A stretch of DNA of 64,000 nt from Lepraria neglecta (GCA_033220425.1 CM065647.1:1178001-1242000); one strand, 5' to 3'; numbered from the stretch's first letter, positions 35,540 to 45,851 are shown. Numbers and translations: made by a program. The notes: generated by a model from the letters alone, not told the origin.

Positions 35540-36220
35540 CCGAGACAGATACTTAAAATACAAACCTAGACGGCCACGAGCGTCGCGCCATCGTACAGGC
35601 CACCAAGGTGTTCTACTTCCGTAACATGGACTTGAAGTCCGGCGATGTTCGCGAGATCACGAACAACAACATCACATCGAACCTATACCGCTTTCGGGGC
35701 ATTCTCAGGACGTGTGAGGACTGGAGGGTCGGGTACCAGAACAAGATATGGGGAGGCAAATTCTTCCTGGAGTTTGTAAGTTTGGCAAGACCCAAAGAAT
35801 GCACACGACTGACAAGCGTGCAGGTTGACAAGAATGTCATGGAGTACGAGAGAGGAATTGGGCGTCTTACGCCATACAATGACAAGACTGATGACCAAAA
35901 GCTAGCCTTTTCGCTAGACAAGTCAAGATGGTGTTTGGAAGTCGTTCTGGAGCTCTTTTCGTCGTTGAAGTAGGCCGTCAGAATCGCAGATGCTGTCGCC
36001 GATCCCACGTGGGTGGTGTACCTACAGACGATATTCTGGCTAGCATGTGACAGCACGTGGACTAACCGGCTGGAATACAAAGCAGCGGCGGACATCAAAT
36101 ACCAAGACAGGCTGCAAATTTATGAGGACATACGCTCGGCACTAGCGATGTACTTTCATCCTAAAATTAGGAACTGCGCTGCGATTCCGCTCTTACCAGT
36201 GCCTAACAAGACTCAATAGA
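35540..36220 (+). pseudogene. Unknown gene remnant with one clean intron
   Basis: The coding-like frame GHERRAIVQATKVFYFRNMD runs through 35,774, where a GTAAGT...GCAG intron of 48 bp (with an ACTGAC branch-like word) joins it in frame to VDKNVMEYERGIGRL. The frame is then stopped by TAG near 35,971, after FSSLK, but remains coding-like beyond it (AVRIADAVADPTWVVYLQ) to a stop near 36,220. A stop at 35,553 separates it from a Ser/Pro-rich upstream frame. The clean splice and two in-frame stops suggest a recently broken host gene. The family is not recognised. Confidence 0.45.
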
Positions 36221-36747
36221 CTTTACCATTGAGAAGCGGTATGCTATTTCTGCAGATGTCTCTGATCAAATCCAAGGTTTGTGCTCTCCAAGCCCCCTAT
36301 GCGGACCCCAGCTGATGGCATCCAGATTGAGATTTGTCAACTATAAGGGACATCAAAGTCCTGGCGAATAAAAGTCTAGGGTATCCTATCCGACTGCATG
36401 CCAAAGAGCCAGCACTTGGAGCCTGGAACATGGTCCATCGTGCTTATATAGAGCAGAGAATCATCTACCTTTTGCTTCCCTTGACCACAGATATCTTCCA
36501 CTTTCTGCTTTGTTTGGGCTAGAAATCTTCACCTTTTGCCCATCTTATGCAGAAAGCTCTCCACTCTACGCTCCTATGTAATAATGACTCTCTCAAACTT
36601 TGCTGCTTTCCAGTTCTAAAAAATATATCATCATCTTGAATGGAGGAAAGCAAATCGTTTCAGGCGTGCCGTTCCCGTCCTTCACTTGCTTAGGCTTATA
36701 TAAATTCAAAGAAGCCACTATGCTAATGTTTGCATATTTAAATATAT
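36221..36747. other. Intergenic; promoter region of the zinc-finger gene
   Basis: No gene is seen. The last 60 bases before the zinc-finger ATG are TA-rich (AAATATATATGTATAC). Confidence 0.4.
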
Positions 36748-37572
36748 ATGTATACATCTTCCATGGCCAAGCTCATGCGAGACAACCAATCAGTGACCAA
36801 GAAGCGCAATTCGGTGCCCATCGACCCCCACTCGACTAACGTCACATCGAGTCCGCAACTGCCATCTTTGGAATGGACTCCAGAAGCAAAGGCAGCATGC
36901 GCTCGCGAGGCCGGACGTGCTAGATCTGGTGAATCTCTGGCAGATGTGGACAAGGATCGCGACGGACGAATCAAATGTCCGGCAAAGGACTGCTGCGACA
37001 ATACGTTCCCTGACGCCGACGCTCTGCTCGTCCATCTGGGTAAGTCAATCAAGCAACAGACCACCACCTCGCCGGTATCTTGCATGCTGTGTAACTTCAA
37101 ATCGTGCTCTAGTAGGGACAAGAAAGTGATGCTAGCGTATCTGGAGAAACATTTCGAAGGCACTTATCCCTGTCGATTTGACGGCTGTCCATGGCTTGGC
37201 AGGACTCAAGACGATGCAAACCGACACTTTAATTACGCGCACAAGGCAATGGCCAAGCCCAAGACTAAAGTCCAATGCGACGAGTGCGTTGAGGTCTTCG
37301 CTAGCGGGGGAAGCTTGAAGCCGCACAAAGAGAGATTCCACTCGACACCAACGATGGCCAAATGCGAGAATTGTGTGAGCGAAGTCAAGGAGGTAAACCT
37401 CAAGGATTACCAGCGAAGTGTTTGTATGAAGAGACCCGCACTCTGTCCTCATCCGAACTGTGGCTACGTTGTGAAATCACCTCACCACATGGGGCTACAT
37501 ATGCGCAGGGCCCATGCTCGTGCTAACGAAATCCAAGCCTTCGCGGATGCCGCAGGCATCTCTCTAGAATAG
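36748..37572 (+). CDS. C2H2 zinc-finger protein, 274 aa, probably truncated
   Basis: The ATG is at 36,748, with a second candidate at 36,763. Fingers in order: CPAKDCCDNTFPDADALLVH (about residue 77), CRFDGCPWLGRTQDDANRHF (about 142), CDECVEVFASGGSLKPHKER (about 175) and CPHPNCGYVVKSPHHMGLHM (about 233). Spacings are C-x2/4-C-x12-H-x4-H for the last three. The frame ends with TAG at 37,570. The same frame continues as a Glu/Lys-rich segment, and after an (ACG)n run at 37,751-37,783 another frame reads DFWKPIPDPSLAAEGDKQML and RQITLFGEPLPDGPV to a stop at 37,928. The ancestral protein was thus probably about 120 residues longer. Likely nuclear and nucleic-acid binding. Function unknown. Confidence 0.65.
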   Translation: MYTSSMAKLMRDNQSVTKKRNSVPIDPHSTNVTSSPQLPSLEWTPEAKAACAREAGRARSGESLADVDKDRDGRIKCPAKDCCDNTFPDADALLVHLGKSIKQQTTTSPVSCMLCNFKSCSSRDKKVMLAYLEKHFEGTYPCRFDGCPWLGRTQDDANRHFNYAHKAMAKPKTKVQCDECVEVFASGGSLKPHKERFHSTPTMAKCENCVSEVKEVNLKDYQRSVCMKRPALCPHPNCGYVVKSPHHMGLHMRRAHARANEIQAFADAAGISLE

Positions 37573-37747
37573 GAAGAAGAAGAAGCAAAGAAAGAAGAGA
37601 GGAAACAGAAAGAGGGGAAAGAAGAGACGAGTGTCAAAGTCAAGTTGGAACCCCTAGACCAGCAGCTTATCGAGGCCGTCGATTCTTTGGGAACTCACAC
37701 AGGACTAACCACCCCTCCACCTGGACCTCCGAGTCGTTTGGTCTCTC

Positions 37748-37778
<31 letters not shown>

Positions 37779-37928
37779 TTCTGGAAGCCTATACCTGATC
37801 CATCGCTTGCGGCGGAAGGAGATAAGCAAATGCTGACGGCTGCGCCTACCATCAAAAATAAGAAACGCCAGATTACACTCTTTGGAGAGCCTCTACCGGA
37901 CGGACCTGTCAACAAGAGGCGCCACTAG
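37573..37928 (+). pseudogene. Former C-terminal part of the C2H2 gene
   Basis: This is coding-like sequence after the TAG that ends the zinc-finger frame. A Lys/Glu-rich stretch is followed by EAVDSLGTHTG, then a frame change, an (ACG/GAC)n trinucleotide run at 37,751-37,783 that reads as poly-Asp in the likely original frame, and a tail NKKRQITLFGEPLPDGPVNK. It could still be translated if the TAG is spliced out or read through; no intron signal is obvious. Confidence 0.5.
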
Positions 37929-38522
37929 AGGAGATGCGGGGAAAGGAGCTCGGAGATCTGTTGTATCAAATTTGATGTATGCTTTGCTATATGTCGCTAT
38001 TTGATATCACCGCCATTTATGCTACGATTGCTATCTCCGAGCAGATTGCACTCAATCTGATACAGGTATAAAGGGGTTTGGGGTGCATTTAGCTTTTGCT
38101 GTGATTATATAGCTTCTAAACTGGAAAACAGTCCAATTCAACAGCAAAACCAACACTTTACTCGCTCTCACCGTATATGTGCAACCAATCTTGCCCTCTC
38201 AAGATCAATACCAAAGACTGTAACGCAATGCAGCCTTTAAAGAGGTTGTGACTTTACTATAAAGCATTTAGGCTGTGCATTGAATGTGGAATGGGGCATC
38301 TCAGCAATGAATAGGCTATTGTCGAGCCATTGCATGTAGACCATGTTGGACATGAAGAAAAGACCGCGGTCTGGGTCCGTAGTAAGGCAGTGTCATAATT
38401 AGGGATGCAAAGCAGAGTCAGGGTGAAAGGCTAATTGTGAGGATGTCACTAAGATTTAAAAACTTCATTATTAGGAATAAAAGACTCTCTCCCATCGACC
38501 AAACAGTTGCAAACAACTGGGC
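37929..38522. other. Intergenic, nothing recognised
   Basis: AT-moderate sequence with no open frame worth calling. Confidence 0.45.
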
Positions 38523-38664
38523 TCCGAACTGGTCTAGTGGTTAGGATATTCGCCTCTCATTATTGAGAGACATAGTGCGCGAATGGCCGTAGATCTCACT
38601 ATCTCCCCAACTTGAAATCCATTTAACTAACATGCTTTAGGGGGTTCGATTCCCCGGTTCGGAA
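38523..38664 (+). tRNA. tRNA-Glu(CTC)-like gene with an intron and an extra insert in the T arm
   Basis: The acceptor stem TCCGAAC pairs perfectly with GTTCGGA (38,657-38,663). The D arm is GTCTAGTGGTTAGGAT. The anticodon stem TTCGC with loop CTCTCA gives anticodon CTC (Glu). An 18-nt insert after position 37 is a normal tRNA intron place, and GCGAA then closes the stem, followed by TGGCC as variable loop. About 50 nt follow before the T stem-loop GGGGG-TTCGATT-CCCCG. A second insert at that place is not known for ordinary nuclear tRNAs, so this is a pseudo-tRNA, a mis-parsed intron, or a genuinely odd gene. Confidence 0.6.
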
Positions 38665-39103
38665 ACGTCTTTTTTTGGCTGCTCCAGCATGCCATTTGCT
38701 TTTTTGCTGCTCCAGCATGCTATTTTATTTGGCTGGAGAGAGTAATGGTATTTTTCCGAGGAACACTGCTTCCGGACTATCTAGCAGCTCCTCCGATAAG
38801 GAAGATTTGAGCTACAAAGATGTAGTGTCTCCCTTAATTAACAATTTTACAGTCGAAAGTTTCTTGATCAAACCTACAGGTGCTGGGTTACAAGGCAATA
38901 AACGAAGTGGGCGTGCTGATTGGGAGTCATGATCGCTTGACCGATATTTTAGCGCTCCCGAAGATTAGCCGCTGGAGATAGGTGCGAGGCACCAGCATGG
39001 GACATACATCCTCTTGTGCTGTGACGGTACTACCTACTTTACGCTTGACAGGGGAATCTCAGTGGAGGTCTAATATAACAGTACCAACCTCTTTGGAGGC
39101 GCC
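38665..39103. other. Intergenic; short duplicated phrase
   Basis: A duplicated phrase GCTGCTCCAGCATGC occurs near 38,678 and 38,708. Otherwise nothing is seen. Confidence 0.4.
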
Positions 39104-39970
39104 ATGACACTTGATCTTCCCTCTGGGTTTCAGAGCATACATTCTCCTAACACGACTTCAATCCAAGAAGGCCAAACCTTCTCGACGAAAGATGCGCAAC
39201 ATGGCAGAGATTGGTTTAATAATGCAATAAAAATCGACGTTAATTTACACAAAGGTCTGGAGAAAATGCCAAACGACCAAAAAGCTGTCAGATGGCATCT
39301 CGCCGACATTGCAGCCTACGAGTACAAGGCGGGCGAGAAGCCCCAAACGAAAGCCTATAAGCGAGAGATACAAAAGCTTCCTGGGATTCCAACCTACGAG
39401 CGATCTGCTAAACGCGACTCGTCAGACCCCAATCTCGTGATGGGGGCCTAGCATCGACCAATATTGCTTAGAAACTTTTTCTTTGTCACCTTTGTTCGTT
39501 TCGAAGCACAGAGGGTCGACTTCGTTGCAGGCTGTTGGAGAAATGCTTACGACTACAGTAATGAGGACCCTGGGTGGTTGGAAAATGAGGACGGCAGTCA
39601 GGAGGTCAGAGCTTCTTACAATATTCTCACAAAAAGTTGCAAATTTCAGAAGAGCATTATGGAGAATCCGGAAATCAGAGATTTGACCGTGCTCGATCAG
39701 ATAACAGCAGATTAACGTGGGGCATGACAGAGTTCCCCTGTAGTCACATGGAGGCGTCGCACTATCAGAAGATTACAGGCTTTGGCTATTCCAGTAGGGA
39801 AAAGCCTGAATTCGATATCAGAGCACCTGCATACTATTAAGGTGAAATTTCTTACAGTTGATGAGCGTCGCACTGCGGAGCCAAAGCCCTTTCGTGCAGA
39901 AGAAGATCCTTTTCTTGGCCGATTCGCAGCCTCGAAGCTGCGGACCGAAAACCTCGAGTGCGTTGAGTAA
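39104..39970 (+). pseudogene. Possible decayed hypothetical gene (several frames)
   Basis: An ATG at 39,104 opens 115 codons (MTLDLPSGFQSIHSPNTTSI). Coding-like sequence then continues in other frames: RFEAQRVDFVAGCWRNAYDY near 39,500 and FRAEEDPFLGRFAASKLRTE near 39,900. Without a recognised family or clean splice sites this may be a broken gene or chance. Low confidence. Confidence 0.25.
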
Positions 39971-40061
39971 GCATCTGTTCATGAAGGTGTAGAAGGCTAA
40001 GAGTACGATCAAGGATCAGTCTATGGATATTTTGACAAACAACTTCTCTCCTGTTCTAACA

Positions 40062-40409
40062 TTATTTACTATCTCCCAGACACTGCCGATCCAAATTATA
40101 CAACGCCTCACGAAGCTTACTCTGCAACTCCACTTGAATGCCAACTACCTCGGCTTCAGACAAGCCTATCTTCTGCGCCCCTTTGACGACGTGGGCTCCC
40201 ACTGTCGTGTGGGCTCTGGTGAGTTTCGCTCTCCTCTTGTGATAACACTCCTGACAATATGGCCGTTCTTCTACCGGAACTTTCTCCATCGATTCGCCAT
40301 CCCAAGGTTCGCACGGCTCATACCAGGTGAAGTCTTCACAGCGCTCAATGAGCGAGTACTGGTACAGGTGTCCACACTTCGAAAATACCCGAGCTTTGAT
40401 ATTGCACAT
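40062..40409 (-). CDS. Small cysteine-rich protein, 115 aa, MC...CGH type
   Basis: The ATG at 40,409 opens MCNIKARVFSKCGHLYQYSL, with further cysteines in ERCEDF, YEPCEPW and RPYCQECYHKRR, then a helical tail ending near RQCLG. The C/H spacing (an MC start, CGH, then paired cysteines and YCxxC) suggests zinc binding and matches a pattern common in uncharacterised small fungal proteins. No signal peptide is present, so it is probably intracellular. It resembles the protein at 41,540-41,996 on the same strand in length and layout (MC start, RC near residue 25, PYC near residue 55, helical tail with a late Cys), so the two are likely old tandem paralogues. Confidence 0.6.
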   Translation of the reverse strand: MCNIKARVFSKCGHLYQYSLIERCEDFTWYEPCEPWDGESMEKVPVEERPYCQECYHKRRAKLTRAHTTVGAHVVKGAQKIGLSEAEVVGIQVELQSKLREALYNLDRQCLGDSK

Positions 40410-41539
40410 TGTTGGTGATGGTCTTGTTGCTCATTTGCTCATGTGGTAGGTTGATACTGCATAATCATGAGAGTCCATGTCAAGCCGAGGCATTATGTAG
40501 GGACAGCCACCTCTCATCTGCTTTGTGGGAAACAATGGCTTTGTGGGGGCAAAGATTTCTTTGTCACCTCAGACTGTTTGTCTCTTATACAATGCAAAGT
40601 CACAACATAGTCTTCTAAAACCCCTACGTCACGGATTTCTCACAACATCTGGAGCGACAATTGATACAATGCATGCTTTTTCAACGTGTCAACAACAGAT
40701 CGTTCGGAAACGTTTAACAGCGGGCAGTGAATCGGCCAGGCAGTCTGAGCAAAAACCATAGCATTGTTACCTCTCATAATGTCATAAGTGACGCACTCTT
40801 TAGTGTTGAGCAATAATCATCATAACGCTTACTCTCTCAAGGCTGCAAATGACGCATTTTCGAGGAAAATTGGATGATGAACAGTAAATTGACTGGGTAA
40901 TTTAAGCAACAAGAATGACATTGCCCGCTCTTCTAACGTTCGAAAAGTACAACAGACATGATAAGTCAACCAACAAATATCAGGCTCCTAGCTTTTACAA
41001 GCTTGAGTATGGCACAATATCTGGGTACATTGAGCTAGCAAATTGTTTATTCTATGCTCTTTCAAGCTTTCGAAGAGTGTAAATCTTATTGGAGCAGCTA
41101 CCGGTCAGCTCGCTGCTCTTGTGAACCCCGCAACGAACACGATAGAGCGGTAAGTCAATCAACAGAAAGCGTGCTTTCAAGCCTAGAGGAGATACAATCT
41201 TATTGTATTTTGAGCAGCTTGTAGCCACTTCCGTGCTCTTCGAACCCTCGAAACGCACAATTATTCAGATGAGTCAAGCCAAAATATTTTACTTCTATCT
41301 CTTACAAGCTTCGAAGTGACACATGATTTCGGCACACTGAATCGGAACGGGCGTAATATCCATTAGTTTTGAGCAGCTATTGATCAATTTCCTGCACTTC
41401 TGGAGTCTGGACATGCACAATCAACCAGTTGAGTCAAGCAAGAATATTGCATTTTCAGCTCCTGCGAGCCTTGAACTGACATAGTCTCTCGGTACCTTGA
41501 ATCGCTACCGCCACAATTTATGCTCCTCCAGATTCCCTA
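40410..41539. repeat. Degenerate tandem repeat between the cysteine-rich paralogues
   Basis: From about 40,925 to 41,530 four diverged units recur at about 120-170 bp spacing. Each carries variants of GAGCAGCT, GTGCTCTTCGAACC, ACGCACAATTA, TGAGTCAAGC, AAATATT, a TACAAGCTT-like word, and a CTCGGTACCTTGAATCG-like end. Unit starts are near 40,925, 41,094, 41,212 and 41,372. There is no coding signal. The remainder (40,410-40,920) holds nothing clear. Confidence 0.5.
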
Positions 41540-41996
41540 TCAGCACACATTGCTGGATCTTTGCCCTTCCAAACACACAACACCCGCTCTCACACACTGC
41601 CACACATTCAATCTTGTAATAGCATCCCTCTTTTGGACAACATAACGATCTTGAATCGCCATGATGGATGTGATCGGCTGATCCTCTGCAATAGCCTGTT
41701 TAATTTCTTCAAGTTCCTTCTTTTCCAAGTACCTTCGGATATGGATGTAGCACTCGAGATAGTGGTTTGCGCAGTAAGGTTTTCCGTCATATTCGTATTC
41801 GGTGCACTGTGTGCCGAAGCTGCAGCTTGTTCGTCCGTTGGTTTCAATTCGTGAGCTGGCGCAGCGGTTTGCGATTATTTCGACGGCTACGCAGCGGCAT
41901 ACGGAGTGGAGGAAGGTGTTTAGTTGACACCTGCAGAATAGAAGTCAGCATCATGGACAGATCGGGAGGTTATAGACCCAGGAGTTGCACTTACAT
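41540..41996 (-). CDS. Small cysteine-rich protein, 130 aa, with a splice-made start codon
   Basis: Exon 2 is 41,930-41,540. Its open frame reads CQLNTFLHSVCRCVAVEIIA, then CASSRIETNGRTSCSFGTQC, KPYCANHYLECYIHIRRYLE and a helical Glu/Lys-rich tail ending in SSNVC. No ATG precedes it in the exon. A 64-bp intron (GTAAGT...TGCTGAC...CTGCAG, 41,931-41,994) joins AT (41,996-41,995) to the exon's first G, making ATG TGT. The protein would then start MC, like its likely paralogue at 40,062-40,409. If the intron is retained the mRNA reads ATG TAA. Zinc binding is inferred from the cysteine pattern. A longer 5' exon could exist. Confidence 0.55.
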
Positions 41997-42500
41997 TAAT
42001 GGATGGAGAAGTCCGGAGACGTGAATGTCGATGGTGGATAGCCTGAATCTGAGGTGTGGTGATCCGGGATGGAGCTGTCAAAGAACAGATTTTTCCCAAT
42101 GGGTTTTGCCTCATCATCACGCACCGGCGATGACCTTGGCCTTGGGCACCGGCTTAACATCGGTGTTGACAATACAATAAGCTCTCATCTGCAAGCCCAA
42201 GGAATCGTGTGTCAAAGACTTCACAAAGCATAGAAGAGCCGCATTGTCATCGACAATGGATGCTCCCCAGTCAAAGCCTCAAGCTATCTCTGCACAATGC
42301 GATTCAGCTCTCTTTGTTCCTCTATGACGGGACATAGTATTTATTTTCTCCAGATACCCTGCTTCAAGTCCTTCCTTTCTCTCCATCGTTAGATCATCCA
42401 TCCTTGAGTCCAGAAGCTCACTTCCTACCCACCAGAAGTAGCAACAGCATAGCTCACTGACTCACTGAATCACTCACAAGCTCACAGACCCACAGCAACC
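41997..42500. other. Divergent intergenic/5' leader region
   Basis: This lies between the minus-strand cysteine-rich gene and the plus-strand gene at 42,501. A minus-strand leader with a possible further intron (GTGCGT near 42,131 to TTTGACAG near 42,080) and a short upstream ATG frame (MRAYCIVNTDVKPVPKAKVI, 42,196 downward) are visible. They would act as 5' UTR or uORF for the cysteine-rich gene. The last 100 bases before 42,501 hold CACTGACTCACTGAATCACT, simple-sequence promoter DNA. Confidence 0.4.
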
Positions 42501-43109
42501 ATGCATAGACCTAACCGTCCAACCCTCTCACCCCTCACTATCCCAGTACCACACATCTCCCCAGAAACCTCGGCCATGGGAGCCACCCACGTCCCAGGTT
42601 CATACCAAAACAAACCCTTCCCAGCCATGAGACCCATTGGCTTCCGCACCGGCCACGCAGCCCGTGCAGCAGCACGCCTCCCCCACACCCCCGACATAGT
42701 CGACGGGATAACAACCTCACCTACAAACCTCCCCTCACCAGCCCTGCCTCGCCCCAAAACCCCAGAAGCAGTCGACAACATCCCCCTGACACCTCCCTCC
42801 CAATACCTCCGTCCCGCCCCACCAGCACGCCAACCTTGGAATCCTGCCGATCCTAACCCAGATTGGTGGGCGAAGCCAGTGCACGGCCAGCGCTTCGTAC
42901 GGGATAAGCAGCGGAGGGGTCAGAACACGCGGGGGCAGGATCTCGAGAACCAAGCTACGCTCCAAGCTGTGAAGGAGAGTAGGGGAGATAAGTGGTATCT
43001 TCCGCCTAGGAAAACGAAGTTGGTACTTTGGAGCGCTGCGCTTGTGGTGTGCGTTGTAGTTGTTGCTGTGGCGTTTACGGCGGCGCATTTTGCTTCGCAT
43101 GTGGGCTAA
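42501..43109 (+). CDS. Hypothetical Pro-rich protein with a C-terminal membrane anchor, 202 aa
   Basis: It starts MHRPNRPTLSPLTIPVPHIS. Residues 1-115 are Pro/Thr/Ala-rich and probably disordered. A basic linker (RDKQRRGQNTRGQ) follows, then a helical KLVLWSAALVVCVVVVAVAF segment (about residues 173-194) that forms a single membrane span with only about eight residues after it. This is the topology of a tail-anchored protein with its N-terminus in the cytosol. No domain family is recognised. There is no sign of an intron, and the CT/CA-rich leader is typical of expressed fungal genes. Confidence 0.65.
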   Translation: MHRPNRPTLSPLTIPVPHISPETSAMGATHVPGSYQNKPFPAMRPIGFRTGHAARAAARLPHTPDIVDGITTSPTNLPSPALPRPKTPEAVDNIPLTPPSQYLRPAPPARQPWNPADPNPDWWAKPVHGQRFVRDKQRRGQNTRGQDLENQATLQAVKESRGDKWYLPPRKTKLVLWSAALVVCVVVVAVAFTAAHFASHVG

Positions 43110-43608
43110 ACAGTGTGAGTTGGCTTTGGTGAAGTGGGTTATCGGAGGTTAGTTGTAGGATCTGCTGATTTCAGAGCCTGTGTGGACTGAAAAGCCCAGA
43201 GACTTATTGCGGTGTGGTCTGTATGATATCGGGGGGAGACAAGTTCCAATGTTGATGTGTAAGGTAATGGCAGGAGGTAGCAATCTAACCTATGTCGGAA
43301 TAAAAGTCCCCCGGATCTTGAACATTGCAAGTTCCATTTCATGACATCTCAGATTTACGTTGGTCCACTATTCGTGAAAGTAAGTAGGAAATTGTCATTG
43401 AACGTACTGGCAAATAGCATGTAGAGTGTGGAGTGTCTTTCATACCCGGAGCGCCGCGCTCCATCTATTGACTCTTATCTGTTGTCCGTAGCCAACCGAA
43501 TATGCAAGGTATAAAGTATGGTACAAATGTACAGAAGAGAAAAGTAGAAGGTCACAACGCTATGACAGGGCCGTATTTTGGAACAAGAGAAAACGGGACG
43601 GCCAGCGC
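43110..43608. other. Convergent intergenic region
   Basis: 3' ends of two convergent genes. No further feature is seen. Confidence 0.4.
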
Positions 43609-45851
43609 TCACCGACTAAACCTGCTTTCTCGTCCCCCTTCCCGTCCTCCTTCTCGTCCACCAAAGCCTCCAATAGACCCTCTGCCATAGCCTCCACTGA
43701 ACCCACCTCTTGAGGACCCTCCACGGTCATTACGGTCGTTTGAATAACCACCCCTACCGCCAAATCCTCCCTCACGATCGCCGCCTCCGAATGAAGAACG
43801 GCCGCTTCGCTCGAAACCGCCGCCTCGTTCAGAGTCAAAAGCACCCCGGATCCTCCCTGCAGGTGACCTATCCCCTCCAATCGCATGTCTCTCCCTGCCA
43901 CCTCCAAATCCGCCTCTCCCACCTCTCCCACCACCAGCACCAAAATCGCCACGATCCTCGGATCCAATATTGATGCCTTGCACACGGCTGAGCCCAAGCT
44001 TCGAGGCTAATCCGTGGCCGACCATGGGAGGCTGATCCATACCCCAGCCATATTTGGCGCGGTCGTTGAGAGCATCGATCAGTGCCTGTTTGTTGTTGAC
44101 CCATTGGAAGACGCCTAGATTAGCCATATATGCCATAGCTTTGAGCGAGCGAGGCACCATCTTCGCAGCGTCTCCTATTTGTGTCAAGATCTTGGCCGTA
44201 TGCTCAGGCAGCTGAGCATCCTTTCTCATGTCGACTTTGGACGTTTCGAGCGTGCTGTCAACCCGAAGTGGCATGTTGGGGAGTCGGCGGCGGATTTCTC
44301 GAGCTTCCAGACTCGTGACGAGTATCCAGCCTTCGCCTGTCTTGTCTCCTCGCGCAGTCCGGCCTATGCGGTGTACATACTGTTCTTCTGAAGGCGGAAG
44401 ACCAACCTGGATGACATGGGTGACATTGGGAAAGTCCATTCCTCGGGCGGTTACATCAGATGAGAGCATGATAGACGATGTGGCACGTCTGAAGGAGTCA
44501 GCAGCTCGAGTCCGCTGCTGTTGAGTAAGTTTTGCGTGCATCTCGATGATTGTGGAGGGGTGGAGCGGATGTTGATGGAAGATGCTTTGGCCTGGATTTC
44601 GTAGATTCTGAAGCATGGCGGAGGCAAGTGAAACTTCAGCAGTGGCGCTGAAGTATACAATAGCCTTGAATGGTCTGGCAGCCTCACCCGTTGGGTTGAT
44701 CTCGCGCTTGCACAATTCCACCAAAGCGGGCATGAGATTCTCAAAGCCCCCAACGTTCACTAATTTTTGCGGCACTTTTTCATGTGTTTGCTGCTCGCCT
44801 TCTTGTACTGTTCGCACAAATTTGAAATCCGGCTTCATGGTGTGTCGAACAACCTGCATGACTTCTCGAGGGACGGTGGCAGAAAAGAGGAGTGTCTGTC
44901 GGTCGACTTCCCTCCTGTCAGGCAACAGATCTTGAATAGCTTGGATCTCAGGCGCAAACCCTTGGTCCAATAATCTGTCGGCTTCGTCGAGCACGAAAGC
45001 GCTGAGTTTGGGTGCCCGTACTTGGCTATACGGGTCTGACAAGATGTCGTTCAGTCTGCCCGGCGTTCCCACCAAAATATGACATCCCTCCATCTTTATT
45101 TTTCGAAGCCCTACAGACTTCTGGGACCCGCCGACAGCAGTCTGCACAATGACACCGGTATCTCTAGTGACTTTCTTTGCCTCCACTGCGATTTGCTCTG
45201 CCAATTCTCGTGTAGGGGATATTATTATAGCTCTTATATCTGTAGAAGAACCTATTCGACCAAGGCGGCTGCGCGTCTCAAGCTTCGGGTCGACATTGAT
45301 TATGTTTTGTAAGACGGGTAAGAGAAAAGCAATGGTCTTCCCAGTTCCAGTCTTGGCTTGTGCTAAGCTGGAAGCGAAGTCAGCGACAGACTGTGATATT
45401 TTTCAGGATATACTTACACATCAATCCCTTTAAGTGTCTCATTAATGGTCATGCTTTGTACTGGGGTCATAGTCTCAAGGCCCATGTCTCGGGTGAGGGT
45501 CCTGATGACAGTATCGCAGACCATTCCTCGATCTGCGAGTCCCTGAAATTTGGTGACCGGGTCATGGTTCACCACACGCTTGATCTTTGTGTCTGAAGGT
45601 GGCTCCTCCGCATTGACTTCTTGCTCGATCTCTGCCTCGATCGCTTCATCCTCGTACGCTGCGGCGGCGGCAGCAGAGCGCCTCCATTGTATTGATGTGC
45701 TGAATGACCTAGCTGCATTCAGGTGTGCGTTTCGAGATATGCACTGCTGTACGTCCCGAGGGCGAGCTGCTCTAATGCATTTTGAAGAAAAGGATCTGGA
45801 GAATATTGATGTTGCAGCAGAGGCAGGACCTCTCCTTACAATATTCAGCAT
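43609..45851 (-). CDS. MSS116: Mitochondrial DEAD-box RNA helicase, MSS116 type
   Basis: Two exons (45,851-45,418 and 45,367-43,609), with a 50-bp GTAAGT...CCAG intron that falls just before motif I, give 730 residues. The N-terminus MLNIVRRGPASAATSIFSRS is Arg/Ser-rich and fits a mitochondrial presequence. Motifs: Q (TPVQSMTI), I (AKTGTGKT), Ia (PTRELAEQ), GG, Ib (TPGRL), II (DEAD), III (SAT), IV (IVYFSAT), V (SDVTARGMDFP), VI (HRIGRTARG). A C-terminal extension follows helicase domain 2, and the last 110 residues are RGG/FGG-rich for RNA binding. The family unfolds RNA and aids group I/II intron splicing and translation in mitochondria. All key residues are present, so it looks functional. 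Confidence 0.93.

Noticed and set aside
43560-44104. Other-frame minus-strand ORFs in the Gly-rich end of the helicase
   Set aside because: Repetitive RGG codons keep other frames open. The helicase frame is supported by motifs.
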